Assembly (NCBI GenBank): GCA_964057225.1
Contig: OZ059899.1
Span: forward strand, 6,634,001 to 6,698,000
Length of the DNA stretch: 64,000 bases
DNA from: Auanema rhodensis
Taxonomy: Eukaryota; Nematoda; Chromadorea; Rhabditida; Rhabditidae
Direction: 5' to 3'
Shown: one piece after another, positions 1-13,615 of the stretch
How the letters are laid out: every line of letters starts with the position of its first letter
Numbering within the stretch: the first letter of the stretch is position 1
Translations under genes and position numbers: made by a program
Notes under the pieces: generated by a model
What the model was told of the DNA's origin: nothing
The model's input: the letters and a program-made list of their open reading frames with translations, nothing else
Databases searched by the model: none

Positions 1-30
1 TTCACATAATAAATTAAACAAGCAATTTAG

Positions 31-3000
31 ATGAATTTTCTAAAAGCAATACAACAGACTCAGCAGGTCCTTAATACTGCTACTCAATATTATCAAGATT
101 TTAAGAATCAAGCTAAGGAAAAACCAACAGAGGTAGAATTAATTAACAGTAATTTTAAAGGAACATAGTTATATTAAAATTAGATTGAAAAAATATCAGA
201 CAGTAGATTAAAGAAAATGCTAAAGTTGGATAACCTCACTAATTTTTCTTGTCATTCTGAATCCAATTCAAGTGGCGCCTGTTTCTATGCCATATACATA
301 CCAGAAGCCAAAGTAAGATTAATAATTGTTTTCAACCTACTCTGAAAGTTTTCAGTCAGTATATAAATCAGTGGATGAAAAATTAGTTCGCCAGTTATGT
401 GTTAAACTCAATCCGTTGGGAAGTGTAAATGGTATTGTACATGTTTAATAGTTTTTAAAGTTTTTTTTATATAGGTTCTAATCTTGATTCCCTCATGAAA
501 ATTGTATGGGATGAACCAGATTGGTCTACGCTTCACTATGCCGTAGCTTGCGGAATTATACCTTACTTGAATACTGTTCTCCAAAAGGATAAAGAATTGT
601 TCGATTCTTTTCTAACTCTGTATGAACATAGCTATTTTTAGAGTTTTCAATCATGCTTCATGTGATGGAAAATTACCTTTGAACATTGCTGCGGAAAAAA
701 AGCAAATAGGCGTTCTTCAACTGCTATTGAAGGAAGGTTTGTCTGACAAAGCGTGCCCTTGATTCTCTTTTCTTATTTAGGTGCACCTCTTCATCAGCAA
801 GATGCTTTGGGACGTACTGTTGTTCATTGGGCTGCTGCTTCTGATGCAGCCATTCTACAAGTAGATTTCCCATTGGTAATCGATTTAAAAATTGTTCTTC
901 TAGGAACTTTCATGTTCACCTAACTTCCAAGCCGGATTATTAGTATTGGATGGAGATGGAATGTCTCCTCTTTCTTTAGCCATTCGAGCGTCAAATTTTG
1001 ATACTGTTCAGCTACTAATGGGTATTGAGTAAAGTTAAGATATATTTCAATGACCAAAAGTTGTAGGTCTCTCCGCTCCACTGGGACCATTAAAATCAGG
1101 CCCGTTATTAAATGCAGTTGTTAACTTGCCATATAAAGATCCGCTAGGAAAGTAAGTTATCTTTGAGTTTCTAGTTGAGTTAGTTAGTATTATCACGGTT
1201 TTATTTCCAAAAATTCACGTAAATGTTCACATTCTTTTGTTTCTGGGGATTCTATTTTGACCGATCAAACTCAGGTCAAATGATCATGCCATACCCGGTG
1301 TATTATGTTCACCTTTAGTGCGATGCAATAATACATTTTTTTTCCCAGAATTTTGGAGCTTATAACAATAGTTTCACCATCAGTTGTGGAACAAGTTGAT
1401 GGAAGTGGTCGAACAGTTTTACATAAATCGCTCGATAAGAGAGTGTTGATTGCTATCTTAAAAAACAGTGCTGAACATATAGATATTAACAAAAAAGATA
1501 ACCAAGGGAATACACCTCTTCATTCGGCTGTAGAAAGAGGTTTCTAAATATATTTTTCTCAAAGCAGATAATCTTGTATTGTGTCAGGGGATTTGGAAAA
1601 TGTTATTGGTCTTCTAACTTGTGGCGCAGATGCTAATGTTTTCAATGGTCAGGAGGAAACACCTCTTATGAAAGCGGTCCAGGTGAAAAAAAAATGTTTT
1701 TCGCTTTCATAATAGGATTATTTATATTTAGAATGCACAATTTGTATTGGTTAAAACTCTTATATTATTTGATGCCGATATCTCTTTAAAGAATAGGAGA
1801 GGTGAAGATGTTTTCAAATATTCAAGTAGTTCAAAAAAGAGGTTTTTTTTTTGCTATGAAGTCTAATAAATTTCTTATTTTCTAGGGCTGATATTGAATT
1901 AATTCTTAAACAGGCACTTCTACCATCGAATGTTGCGCTTATTCCTAGCAATGGTATGATTCTCGATGATAAAGAAAATTAAGAAAGGATTGCAGCATTT
2001 GACGAATTCGCCCAACAACTTGCTATTGGATATCAAAACTCGCTCACGGACAAAGATACCAAAGTAATTAATTTACTTTCTCTTGATGGAGGTGGAATTC
2101 GAGGATTAGTTCTTATTCAGGTTGTTGTATCAATCTATCTTTTTCATTATTTAACATTTAGATAATTCTTGAATTGGAGAAAAGAGCAGGAAAGTCTATT
2201 TTACCATATTTCCATTGGCTAGCCGGTACTTCAACTGGCGCTATTTTGGCTCTTGCCTTAGCTCAGGAAAAAGATGCACGTCATTGCAGGAATTTATATT
2301 TTAAATTAAAGGTAGTTTTATGGATAATACGCTTTTTGTTATTCAATGTTAAAGGATGACGTGTTCCAAGGCAGTCGACCATTTGATGCAAGTAGATTAG
2401 AAGAGCTCTTAAAAACCGAATATGGCCCTGAAACTACAATGGAAAAAATTAGCGAGAAAAAAAAGTTTTCTTAAACTATTTGTAATGTTTACAATTGTTA
2501 CTGTTAAGGGTTCTGGTGACAACATGCCGCGGAAATATCAATCCCCCGGAAGCTCGTTTGATAAGATCGTACAATGCGCCTAAGAAGTCTACCGATGAAG
2601 TGGAACCATCCAAAATTTTAGCTTGGCATGCTGCTCGTTGTTCGAGGTTTTCATAATCTGTTGTTATTTACTTTATATTATTTTAGTGCTGCGCCTTCGT
2701 ATTTCAATCCAGTAGATGGGAAATGGATGGATGGTGGTCTTGTTGCCAATAATCCATCTTGCGAGCTCTTAACCGATGTTCAAAATTATAATATCGCATG
2801 CAGAATGAAGGTATATTACTGAGGTTTTGTGCTATATAATGTTATTATTTTATCAGGGTAATACAGGAGCTGTTAGAGTTGGTTGTCTACTCTCTCTGGG
2901 TACAGGGCGTTCTCCACCTGTCTCAATTGATAAGGTAGACTTGGAGCTTCCTACTTTGTCTAATGTCATGGAAATTTTCTCAAAAATTACTTCATTAATT

Positions 3001-3339
3001 CACTTGAAAAATCTTCTAATTGAGCAGGTTTTGAACACATGATACAGTGTGACGTAATAATTGAATTGTCTTGTATTAGATTGCTGCCGCCGATGGAGTA
3101 GCGGTTTCTCGAGCAGAATCTTGGACTCATTCTTTGCCCGCCCCGTTCTTCCGTTTCTCACCTCTGTTATCTTCAACAGTTGAACTTGATGAGACGAGAG
3201 ATTATGTTCTTATCGAAATGATGTGGCAAACAAAGGTATCATCTTTTTTAACATTCTAAAAAGAAGAGTTTATTTTGAGGTGTATATGGCTTCGCAAGAA
3301 ACATCCGTTCAACAGCTGGTTAGCTATTTGATTAAATGA
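31..3339 (+). CDS. PLA2G6-like: Ca-independent phospholipase A2, ankyrin-patatin type (PLA2G6-like), many short introns
   Basis: The product should hydrolyse the sn-2 ester of membrane phospholipids without calcium. Visible in order: a short N-terminal segment starting MNFLKAIQQ, about seven ankyrin-like units (for example DWSTLHYAVACG, LGRTVVHWAAA, QGNTPLHSAVERG, ADANVFNGQEETPL), then a patatin domain. The patatin domain has the oxyanion loop DGGGIRG (about 2086-2106), the nucleophile elbow GTSTG (about 2225-2240) and the aspartate motif DGGLVANNP (about 2730-2755), so the Ser-Asp dyad is intact. The C-terminus (MWQTKVYMA... ending VSYLIK) resembles animal iPLA2-beta ends. The start follows a splice-acceptor-like TTTAG directly, which fits trans-splicing. 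The first intron is about 50 bp (a|gtaatt ... atcag|ac). Exon phases agree wherever I checked them. The family is known from animals; orthology to PLA2G6 rather than another ankyrin iPLA2 is inferred from domain order. Confidence 0.9.
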
Positions 3340-5060
3340 TCAAATTTGCCGATATTATAGCTAACATTTGAATTACACACGATATATTGCCTGTGTTATT
3401 TATTATCCTGTCAAAAAAATATCTAGTCTAATAGGGGCTCGTAGAGTTCTGCATAATTTGGTTGTAACCAGTATTCACTTTGCTTCGTTTAAACTTACTG
3501 TGATTGTGTCGCTTTGAAATTTTAAAGGAATATGTTTTACTACTTGTGTTTTACTTTTAATTTCGTAAATATCGAGTAATATATTTTTGTGTTGTTATAT
3601 CTGATCGTTTTTTGATCGTAGCGTAATCGTCAGTTAAATATTTTGTATTCTCATTTTGCTTAGTCTCTTTCTCTCTCTTTCTCTTTCTCTCTCGTTCTGT
3701 CTCAATGCAACAATGCCTTTTAACTTCAAGATAAACGAGATAGCTCTTAAATTTTGACTTGGTAGACTTCACGTTTCGCATAACAAACTATAATTCCGAA
3801 ATTTTCTTTTCAAGATTTCCCAATTTACATTTTTTTTGTTGGATAATGTACCTTGGTCATTCGTGAATGTCATTCGTTACTTTGAACATTAACCGGGTTA
3901 ACTGGCTTTTCGAATTCTACTAATTCATAACTTCTACATAATTCGCATTTGTTTCTCGTTTAATATATTTTCATTTCTTTATATCTTGTTTTAAACCTGC
4001 GCTTATGCCCGTTTTCTCACTCGCTGTGATCTTTGTTGTCTTTCCAAATTGTCTAAAGCATTACTCACCGTTACTCTATTTCTCATTCCCTTTCCCATAT
4101 TGTGCGCACGAATTAGTCAATAGTTGTCTCCAAAAATCTAGGTTTACCGCCTACACTAATTCCAATTTGAACTTAGTCTCGCCCAATACTTGACTCTTTA
4201 CACTTGACTGTTTCATATTTCCTTTGTTATGATTTAATCATTTCTTTCATACTTCTTTTCTTCTTTTAAATTACGCTCTTTTATTGATTCGTTAAAGTGT
4301 TTTTTATTGATTACCCTGTTAAGATAAGAATCATTTCCAAATCTCATCATTTTCAAACAAATTTACGTTCAATCTCTTTGCCAAACACTGTTATCCTTTC
4401 TTCCCTGCTCTATATTAGCTGTATCAGTTGTTTTCTTCCAAATAATCTATCTTTTTTTGCGGTCTTCTAGGTACAGATAATCAAATCATCAAAGTATATC
4501 GAAATTTGATCATTTGATCTTTGAACGACCGTCAGTCAGAAGGCTACACCTCTCGTTGTTTCGGATGCTTTCACGGAAACGATATTTGTCGTTTTTTCGA
4601 TGGCAATGCCATCGTTACATTTATAAGTCTTCTTGACCTAAGATTTGATGAAACGTATGTTCTCGGAAAACTTCAGGAGACACCTTTTTTCCCTCCATTG
4701 TGTCAACGTAGATGCCGCCTCTGTTGCTCCGCCTCAATTCAGTTTTGCCCCACTGTCATGGAGAAGAGAGAGAGCGCATATATTACCGCAAACACCAATA
4801 CGAGTTTCCTATCCATCTTCTAGTTGTTCCAATCATTTCTTTCTCTAATATGCCGACGAAACCGCTAAAAAAGAATTTTCATAATATAATTGAACCTTCT
4901 CAATAACATTTCTGTAGAGCAAGACATTAAATATTCTCTCGAGCATATTGACATGTCTTCACATAGGAATATTCCAAATCTAGTTATTTAAAGGAAGTAA
5001 ATATTCAACCTACGTTAAAAATTTGATCACAGCCAGTTTGTTGTCTCGCAGCACAAGATA
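3340..5060. other. Intergenic region between the phospholipase and glutamine synthetase genes
   Basis: No coding exon with matching splice sites is visible. It holds a TC-rich stretch (about 3664-3703), pyrimidine-rich low-complexity DNA and a 100-codon open frame at 4521-4823 without family resemblance. The end of the region is presumably the promoter or 5' leader of the glutamine synthetase gene; the acceptor ctcgcag ends at 5051, nine bases before its ATG. Confidence 0.6.
5041..5060 (+). promoter_or_regulatory. Likely trans-splice acceptor of the glutamine synthetase mRNA
   Basis: Pyrimidine-rich ttgtctcgcag ends at 5051 and the ATG begins at 5061, with no matching upstream donor or coding exon. 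This arrangement recurs in front of most genes here and fits spliced-leader addition; the leader RNA itself is not in the window. Confidence 0.5.
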
Positions 5061-7413
5061 ATGGCCAACCACAGAGGAATGAAACGCAAGTTTGACAGTG
5101 AGTTTTATGTTTGACTTTTTGATCTTTGAACAATTGAATGTATGTTTTTCTCTACTTTAGTTTGTATGATGTTATTTTCAGGAATATCTGGCCTTACTTC
5201 AGTAGTGGATAAATACAGAGGCCTAGACCAATCTGGCATGGTTCAGGTAAATCTTGCTTAAACCATTAATGGAAATATAGAAAAAAATTAAAAAGAATTC
5301 TGTCCAGGTATGCTATATTTGGATCGATGGCACTGGGGAGCATTTACGCTCAAAGTCAAAAACATTGGACTTCGAGCCTCGCTCACCTGATGGTGAGGCT
5401 GTACGCGATATACCATATATTAAAGTTGAATTCAGAGATTCCTATTTGGAATTTCGACGGAACTTCAACCGGCCAAGCTGTTGGTGATGTTTCTGACATT
5501 TTTATAAAGGTCCGATGAAATATTCATAATGTGATACTATGTGATTAATTTAAGCCTGTAGCTATCTATCGGGATCCTTTCCGACCAGGCCCGAACAAAC
5601 TTGTTTTATGCGAAACTTTGGATAGTGATTACAAAGCTACGCGTAAGTACTAAATACTATGATGCTCATCCCTGTTTGTTTGCTTTGTAGTCACCAATAA
5701 TCGAAGAGAATGTCTTCAAGTAATGGAAAAAGCAGCCGATCAGAAGCCATGGTTTGGAATGGAACAAGTGAGAATAAGCAATTGAAAATACTAAAATACT
5801 TTTATAATTATAGGAGTACACTTTATTGGATATTGATCATCATCCTTACGGCTGGCCCAAACACGGGTATCCAGCACCTCAGGGTGAGTACACATTATTT
5901 CAATCGAAATATATTATGAAACGAAATGAACCGATCGAGGTACTTAAGTATTGTATTGAACATCGGAAAATCAGAAACAAAAGCTACGATAAGAACTTTT
6001 GAAACATGATTCTCCGTTTGATCAAGCGTACTAACCCCCATCGGTTTTTTAGTAACTTCTCTGAGTTCTTTGAATTCAGAGCAGTATGTCAAAAGGATAT
6101 CAGGCGACAAAACCGGTGGTCCCTGTGTCGTCCGTAAGTTTTATGGTTCAAGTCTTCTCCGAGTCCTACCATTGCGTTGTTTCTCACTGTGATGCATCTG
6201 ATTTTGTGTATGCCAGTTGTGAATTTACCTTTTTAAGCCAATGTTTGGTAGAAGGTCTTGTAGTAGTAGGGTACCTCTTAACTTTTAGATGTTTTCCGGG
6301 GAACTAGGGAAATTTATTCCAAGATCCCGGGTGCATCGCAACCTCATAGTTTTATTATAGGCCCATACTATTGTGGTGTAGGAGTCGACAAAGTTTATGG
6401 TCGAGAACTTGTTGAGGCCCACTACAGAGCATGTATGTATGCAGGAATCAAAATTAGTGGCATAAATGCGGAAACTATGCCTGCTCAGGTAATTTCCTGG
6501 ACCTTTAAGCTCTATTTTTTGATATACCTCCGACACCGTTAAATTCGAATTAAAACCTAAGTTATAGTGGGAATACCAAGTTGGTCCATGCGAAGGAATC
6601 GAAATGGGTGATCAATTATGGGTAGCGAGATATATCATGCATAGGTTTGTACGGAAAGAACTGTGAAAAAATTAAACATTACTACAGAATATGTGAAGAC
6701 TTTGGGGTTGTTTGTTCTCTTGATCCTAAGCCCATTCTTGGAGATTGGAATGGTGCAGGTTGCCATTGCAATTTCTCCACGAAGAAAATGCGTGACACTA
6801 ACGGCTATAAGTGAGAATTTATTCATTAAGCAAACCTAACATACTATATAGACACATAGAAGAAGCTATTCAACGATTGTCAGATGTTCATCTGGAACAC
6901 ATTGCTTATTACGATCCACATGGTTAGCGAAATTAGAAAAAAATGAAAAAGAAACCTAACATATGTAGGTGGTCGAGATAATGAACGTCGACTGACCGGT
7001 GCTCATGAAACTGAAAATATCGATGCGTTCTCCTCAGGGGTAGCCAACCGTCAGTGTTCTATTCGTGTACCTAAACAGGTTTATGACGACAAATGTGTAA
7101 GTTCTCAACCTTTAGTTTTCGTGTTTTGATCTTTTGATCAGTTTTCTTTGGATTTTTTTTGTTTTGATGATCTTTAATCTAATAGATTTTGCACCTATTA
7201 CTTTAGGGGTATCTTGAGGACAGACGGCCGTCCTCTAACTGTGATCCGTACACAGGTACTGAGTTTTTTTGATCTTTTTTTATTCAAAATTCCTAATATT
7301 TTGATGTTTGGTTATCATTCATGTTTTTTTCAGTAACTGCAGCATTGGTTAAAACCTGCTGCTTATCCGGAGCCGATAGAAAACTTTCAATGACATACGT
7401 ACCAAATTTTTAA
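5061..7413 (+). CDS. gln: Glutamine synthetase (type II, eukaryotic)
   Basis: It ligates ammonia to glutamate using ATP; type II enzymes are decameric and usually cytosolic. I assembled about a dozen exons with consistent phases from [11 protein letters not shown] to the stop after MTYVPNF. Signature blocks are all present: [46 protein letters not shown], the Glu-Tyr region [43 protein letters not shown], the ATP-binding [18 protein letters not shown], and the C-terminal [18 protein letters not shown] with SIRVP. Length is about 370 residues, normal for the family. Exons are split by 43-60 bp introns except one of about 475 bp (5884-6359), which may hide a 30-nt cassette exon at 6104-6133. 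The ATG is nine bases after an acceptor, suggesting spliced-leader addition. Confidence 0.96.
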
Positions 7414-8059
7414 GTATTAGACTAAGATGCTAGGATGAACGACAGGTTTCTCTGAATATATTATATCAAGCTTTTATCTTTCACATTGTTCATTCATTCC
7501 TGAAATGGGTGTAATGTAACACCTTTAAGTTGTGATAGTCCGCTGTTTCCATTTTCTTAACTAATAGTTTAAATCCTAAGTCCAAACATCGGGTGCTTAG
7601 TGCTTCATTTCATAGTCCCATTGTGTCTGTAATTGGCTTACAGGATTTTTTTGTTATTTTACTTTTATCATTATACCTATGTTTGGGCTAAGTTCTTTCT
7701 ACGTACGTCCCGATGTTAACTTGTAGTTGGTTATAATTGGATTCAAATGGAAGTTTAAATTTTTTACTTTCCAACTTCCACTAATGAGCTCTACAATCTT
7801 ATTATTATTATCAAGACCTGTGCACTTTGAATACTGCACTGTTTTATTATTTGAATAAAATATTAACTTGGATTCATTAATTTGAAAGAAACATTTAAAA
7901 ATTATTATTTATTAAGTTTTCTGTTTATTATGCAACAATGTAGCGCTTAATCTATAAGCTTCAGGTTCACTAATTCTGTTCAGAAAAAGTAGAACTTTAA
8001 AAAATATAATCTTTAAATAGTCTTTAAAATATTTTTTTGGCAGCAGCTTTCGATGGAGA
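7414..8059. other. Convergent 3' region of glutamine synthetase and the patched-related gene
   Basis: AT-rich and noncoding, between the stops of two converging genes. A canonical AATAAA for the plus-strand gene lies at 7854-7859. No other exon or RNA gene is seen. Confidence 0.6.
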
Positions 8060-11000
8060 TCACATAACTCTCTTCTGTTGAGCTCTTACTCGAAGAGGAA
8101 CACGTTCGCAGGGATCCAATGTATAGATAAGTTGAGGTAAAAAGATCATTGCGTGAGTCAAACCTATAATTATTGAAATAAAATAACTATTGTATTAAAT
8201 TCTAAACTGACCGATGATGTTAACAAGATATACAGTTTGGAAGAAAACTCTCACAAGATATGCAGGTACAAAAGCTGTACTGAACAAACCAAACAACGTT
8301 GAACTAACTGCTTGTGTGATTGGCCAAGCAACACTCCGAAGAGTATCTTTCAACTGAAATTAATTTGTAGTTTGTATTCTTCATTGTTGAATACCTTATC
8401 TGATGCTTTGAGATATTCAGATCTATGGTAACGATAGCAAATATGCACGGAATAATCAATAGCTAATCCGATAGCCATAACAATACAACCCATACTGGAA
8501 GGATATTGAAACGATAACTTGAACATTATATATAAGATTTACCTAACAGAATCCAGATCTGAACCAAGCAGAGCTAATCCTCCACAAACTCCCATAGATA
8601 TTGAAAGAAGGGACCATGTCATTAAGAATACGGATTGCTGAAAATTTTTAAAAATATATAATATATTCTATATAATTTGAAATTTTGAATAATTACATAA
8701 TATCAAACAATTGACTAACTTTATCTGGTAAGAAGAAGAAGGAAATAAGAGCCATCATAGCCAAAGCAGATCCAATTGTTTGCATTGAAGATGGAGCAAT
8801 TGTTTTACGTTGATCAATCAAGAAAGGACTAAAATAAAACAATGTTATCAATTATGTTTAAAGAAACAACATAAATCTAAAAAAAATCGAAAATTTTGTA
8901 TTTACCTGAAAATTCCGGAAAGGAAGAGATCGTACTCAGGATATTCATTAAGAATAGCTCTCCAGTGATAAAGTTCAGCTAAAAGAATATAATATAATTT
9001 TTTTATTATTATATTTTTAGGTTATGTTGGACGAAAATAAAATTACCTTGTCGCTTATCCCAACTGTCCAAACCATAGAAAGATGTTTGGAATGTAAAAG
9101 CAGAAATACAAGGATCTTTATTTGTGGTATTAGTGATAATCTTAACTTTGTCTAAAATTTTTATAATAAATAACTTTAAAATAATATTAGTCAGACCTCT
9201 ATATTGACTATAATCAAGTTGTTCAAAGAAATTCTTCATTAATGCTTTGTCATAGAAATCTCTTCCGATTTCAACATTTGGAAAATCGTTCAAATACTGT
9301 TGATACTCCCAAATCCATAAGTTGGTGGACACCTTAAAAATAAAAAAAATAATTGTATATTGTTGATGGGAACAGTTTTAAAGTAACTTACGCGTCCAAT
9401 AGAGAAATTTGTGTGCTCAAGTCTGAAAACAAGTTCATTGAACTTAGCACGGTTTCCAGGGACACGTAAATCAGGAGGATTCATAACATGGAACGTAGGT
9501 TGAACGTTATCAGCCCAAATATATTTATCTTAAAATGTAATATATTTAATGAAATGATAAAATAAAGAACAAACCAGCAAGAGCAACAAAAGTTTGAATA
9601 GGAGAGTTATCACGAATGTACTTGACAGGAGAAATATCAACCTGCAAATATATATATTATTTGATAAAAATAATTAAGTTGAAAAACATACTTTCAGAAT
9701 ACAACATCCATACAAGGAAAATGCTGTATAGAATAAGAAAGCTAATAAGCTGACAATGCGAACATCCTTTCGTAGCACAAATGGTGCAAACTTATCTCCA
9801 AAGAATTTGTGCATATACGGTACTATAATATCAATTTAATGTTGATTGAATAAGTTATAGTTTTCTTATAATCTTACAGCTTTCAGCAATAGCATGATGT
9901 TGACAGTCAATATCACTTTCATCAATTGATGATTTTCTTGCTTCTTCTGTTTGTACAATATCATCATCGGGAGTTACCTATAAAACTAAAATATACAAAA
10001 AAGTATTTATAGATAAATTACTTCATCGTCATTCTTCTTGTAGCACATAGTGGCCAAACCTCCAGTCTTTTCGCGATGACCAGAATATACAAGAACGGCG
10101 GCAAAGAACGTAAGCTGGAATAAAAATATTATTATTTTTCTTATTTATGAAGAAAAATAAAATATAAATAATATTTCACCTGCATAAAGTAATCTATTAA
10201 GACTCCAACAGCGGTGATGAGACAGAACTCAGCAACAGCAGGGGTTGAGCACATAAAATATCCAAGTCCTAAGGAGGTTTCATATCAAACTAACTAGCAA
10301 ATGTAGTTACCGAAACAGAAGAAATTGGTGAAAGACGTTACAGTGATAGACGCTCCAGCATCACCCATTACCAGTGCAATACGCTTTTGAACTGAAATCC
10401 TTTGATCTAATTCACGCCAAGCAGCTATCATAAGGAAATCGTCATCTACTCCTGAAAATTAAAACAATAAATGAATAAGAAAATAATAACAAACCTATTG
10501 CTAATACTAAGAAAGGCATAGTGGAAGTTACAGGATTGAAAGAAGCACCACACATGAAGAACAGGCCAAAAGTAATGATCAAAGCAAAAATAACGGACCA
10601 GACACCAAGGAACATTTCAACTGGCTTAGACCTGTAACTCGTGCTAGATAATAAAAAATCTTCTATCAAAAACAAACTTGGAACGAACGCCACTCCAATT
10701 AGAAAATATAACGAAGAACATAAGCATAAGAGTAGCTGGAGCAGCAAATGGCACCGTAGTCTCAATAATCTTCATCATTTCATCATCCATAGCTTTATCA
10801 CTTAAAAATTGAAAAATAAATATTTTCTAAACTAAATAGTAAACTTACTTATGAGGAATGAACTGCAAGTCAGACTTCTCAGAGAAATCATTCCAGAACT
10901 CTAGTAAACGTTCTCTATAGTGGAAGTATACATCATTATTCTCAGGGGTAGCTGGATAACGGATGAACCAGTGAATAGTTAATACACGAGCTCCTTGAAT

Positions 11001-12125
11001 TTCATTTTTCTCTCCTTTAACGTCAACCCCATAAATTACCTAAAGAAATTTAAAAAAATTACAATTTTTTAAATAATATTAATTTACATTTCCAATATCT
11101 TTAGGCTTATTAAAAAGATATAAAACAGGATAAGATAATTGAAGATTAGGATTAGTTTTAATTTTTCCATCTTTGAATAGAACATCAGCATGCTTAACCC
11201 ATATGTTCAAATCATTTTGACATCCCTAAATATATAATTTAATTAATGCCCAGGTATATTGTCTTACAAAAAACTTACACTAAGTTCGTCTCTTTGGCAA
11301 AAATCTTCAAATGAATATTCATTGTTTTTATAATCCATTGTAACTTCCATCATTTTATTGGTACCAGCATAGAGAGGTCCCAGATACTATAACATGGCTA
11401 TTATGTCATTATACTTATTCAATCATTCATACCTTTGATTGAAGCAGATTTTCAAATTTACGACTGACTACATAGAATCGGAGAATATCTGACTTCCACG
11501 CAACTAAATTATATTTGTTTCAGAGCTTTTTTGAATATTTTTAAAATGAAGTAATATAGTATTCGATTATATAGAAGTTTTAAGATATACACTGAATTAT
11601 TACCTCCTTTCTTTCTTGGTTGTCTAGGTTCTTTCTTTCTCATTCCCATTTTGATATCATCTTTTGCTTGTCGTCGGAATCTAGTAGTTATGTTAGCATC
11701 AGTGAATTCAGCAAATTCTCTGAATCCTTCCAAGTCTCTGCGCAGGCGGTCCATTTCAAAATCAGGAAGATGTCCATCTTCAAATGGATTCTCACTAATA
11801 TCTCTCCGATTTCTAAATTTTTCTATTAATTTCTGAAAACATTCACGAATAACCTGTTCGAGTTCAAATCACCTAGAGGCAATTTATTAAATTCTTGTGT
11901 TCTCTCAAATTCGTAACGAACTGGTGCATCTAATGGTACGAAAAGCTTGTACAAGTCCAAGTTAATTTTCAAAAAAAATAATCCAGGAGCACAAGCTAAT
12001 GTACAAAGCAATGGACCCCATAAGAACCATTTTGGATATTTTCCTAAGAATAGACCATACTGGTAGAAACTAGCTACCATCCAGTCCTCAAAGGCACGAC
12101 CATATTCGGAGAGCTTCGAGGGCAT
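8060..12125 (-). CDS. ptr: Patched-related protein (PTR family) with sterol-sensing domain
   Basis: This is a large polytopic membrane protein of the patched/RND superfamily. Nematodes have a large expansion of these (ptr genes), tied to moulting, cuticle and lipid-related functions. The N-terminus MPSKLSEYGRAFEDW is followed by a first membrane segment (YPKWFLWGPLLCTLAC) and a long luminal loop. The sterol-sensing domain is clear around 10320-10700, with GVDDDFLMIAAWREL and MGDAGASITVTSFTNFFCFG. The second membrane bundle contains GLALLGSDLDSVSMGCIVMAIGLAIDYSVHICY cut by introns near 8400-8620, and the C-terminal VNIIGLTHAMIFLPQLIYT. GVDD and the Asp in GLAIDYS match residues conserved in the family. 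About 15-18 short introns interrupt it. It starts six bases after a TTTCAG acceptor. The substrate cannot be inferred. Confidence 0.9.
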
Positions 12126-12143
12126 TACCCTCTGAAAGAAATT
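12126..12143 (-). promoter_or_regulatory. Trans-splice acceptor in front of the patched-related gene
   Basis: Read on the minus strand, TTTCTTTCAG is followed by the six bases AGGGTA and then ATG. This is the best example in the window of a nematode-style spliced-leader acceptor. Confidence 0.6.
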
Positions 12144-12852
12144 TCTTTAAAAAGATTTTCCATTTATTGAACAAAAATTTTCATCAACTCAAAGAAAAAA
12201 CACTGCAACTTCAAACCGATGATTGAAGGGATTCATTTTGAATAAAAGGAAAAAGTAGGACAGTACGGTTTCAGATGATTTGAACATTTTGAAATCAACA
12301 ATATTCTTTGAAGAAGAGAAAAAGAAATAAGAAAATGAAAAATAAATATTATAAAAGTATATATATTTAATAAATATATACATATGTATCTATAAAGAAT
12401 ACAAAGTTTGTGTGAATATTAGGTCAGAAGATAGATAAAATACAAACTGGTAAAATGATTCTCGTAATCGTCAAGACCACAAATAATAGGATGACGTGAA
12501 TGTATTACATAAAGCAAGTAAAGTGCCTGATACTGTCTGGGGGAGAGATGGTATGTAGGCCACTAGGAAACAGATACGGAGAAATCAACAGGTGATTAGG
12601 CAATTTGCCAGTTTCGAGATTTTTCTAAGAAATGCATGGTTTAGATATGAAATGTAAAAGTTGAGGAGGAAAACGAAATAAACAAGAAAAATGAAGAAAA
12701 TAGTTGAAACGTATTTCGTTTTATATAATTTCGATTCAAATACAACAGTCAACTGCAATTTTAAGATTAAGAGAAGAAGTTTAGCTAGGGTTTTCAAATT
12801 CAAATATAAAATGAAATAGCTAGTGAATTTGATAACGATTCATCTATGAAGG
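12144..12852. other. Intergenic, AT-rich
   Basis: Upstream region of the patched-related gene. Only short AT-driven open frames are present (12189-12383 and 12585-12803, both minus) without codon character or splice support. Confidence 0.5.
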
Positions 12853-13196
12853 TTAACAATCCCTGAAGATATGAGGCCAACATGAACAGCTCGAAGGAGG
12901 TCGAGGGAACTTAGAAAAGGTCAAAACTATTGGGGGTTGATGGCCTGAACACATCAAACCATAGTCTTGATGAGGAGGACCTACACTATCCAACAGTTGC
13001 TTAGCGCCAGAAGTGTCGTCGTCCTGATATGGGGACATGGTCGAATGACCTGGTTTTGTAGACTGTCTCTAAGAACAGAATCATAGACAGAGAAAGAAAC
13101 GTGAAAACGATGAAAACCAAGGATTAGATGGGATATTTGAGAGAGAAAGAGAGAAACACAGATAAAAAGGTTGAGAGGACGATGAACGAAAGCCAT
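12853..13196 (-). CDS. Candidate small secreted-peptide gene, splicing unresolved
   Basis: This is a GC-richer island in AT-rich DNA. On the minus strand an ATG at 13196 opens a hydrophobic, signal-like start (MAFVHRPLNLFICVSLFLSQ). A possible 49-base intron (g|gttttc ... gttcttag|ag) would join it to ETVYKTRSFDHVPISGRRHF and a stop; ISGRR would be an amidation and dibasic cleavage site. Alternatively the same acceptor leads, in another frame, to a 60-residue ORF ending at 12853 (MSPYQDDDTSGAKQ start, Cys/Pro-rich end). I cannot decide between these, and it could be noncoding. No known family recognised. Confidence 0.25.
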
Positions 13197-13615
13197 CGTT
13201 ACTAGTGGCCTCCAAAGTCTTAAACGGTCAATTCATCTCTTCTTCTCATCTCTTGTCCACAACTCTTTTACTAACCACGATCACCGATTGCTTGTACCCG
13301 TTCGTCACTGAATTGGTATCGTCATGAAATGATGAAGAAGCAAATCAAAAGGTAAGGAAATTAATAAGGGTCATATATACGTTTCTTGATTAAAGATTGA
13401 AAAAAAAATAAAAAATTCATTGAAGTAATAGATGATTTTTTGATGTTTTAATGAGCTTCATTATTTTATTGAAAACTAGTAATATATTGTATTTATACAC
13501 AAATAATGAAATCAAATAGTATAATAAAATATAATGATATCATCACATAACCATATATCATATATAAACAGAAACATAACTGTCAAAGCTTGATTTCACA
13601 TGGATTTCACTATCT

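Noticed and set aside
4521-4823. 100-codon plus-strand open frame
   Set aside because: Overlaps two other open frames, no splice context, no family resemblance, codon use not distinct.
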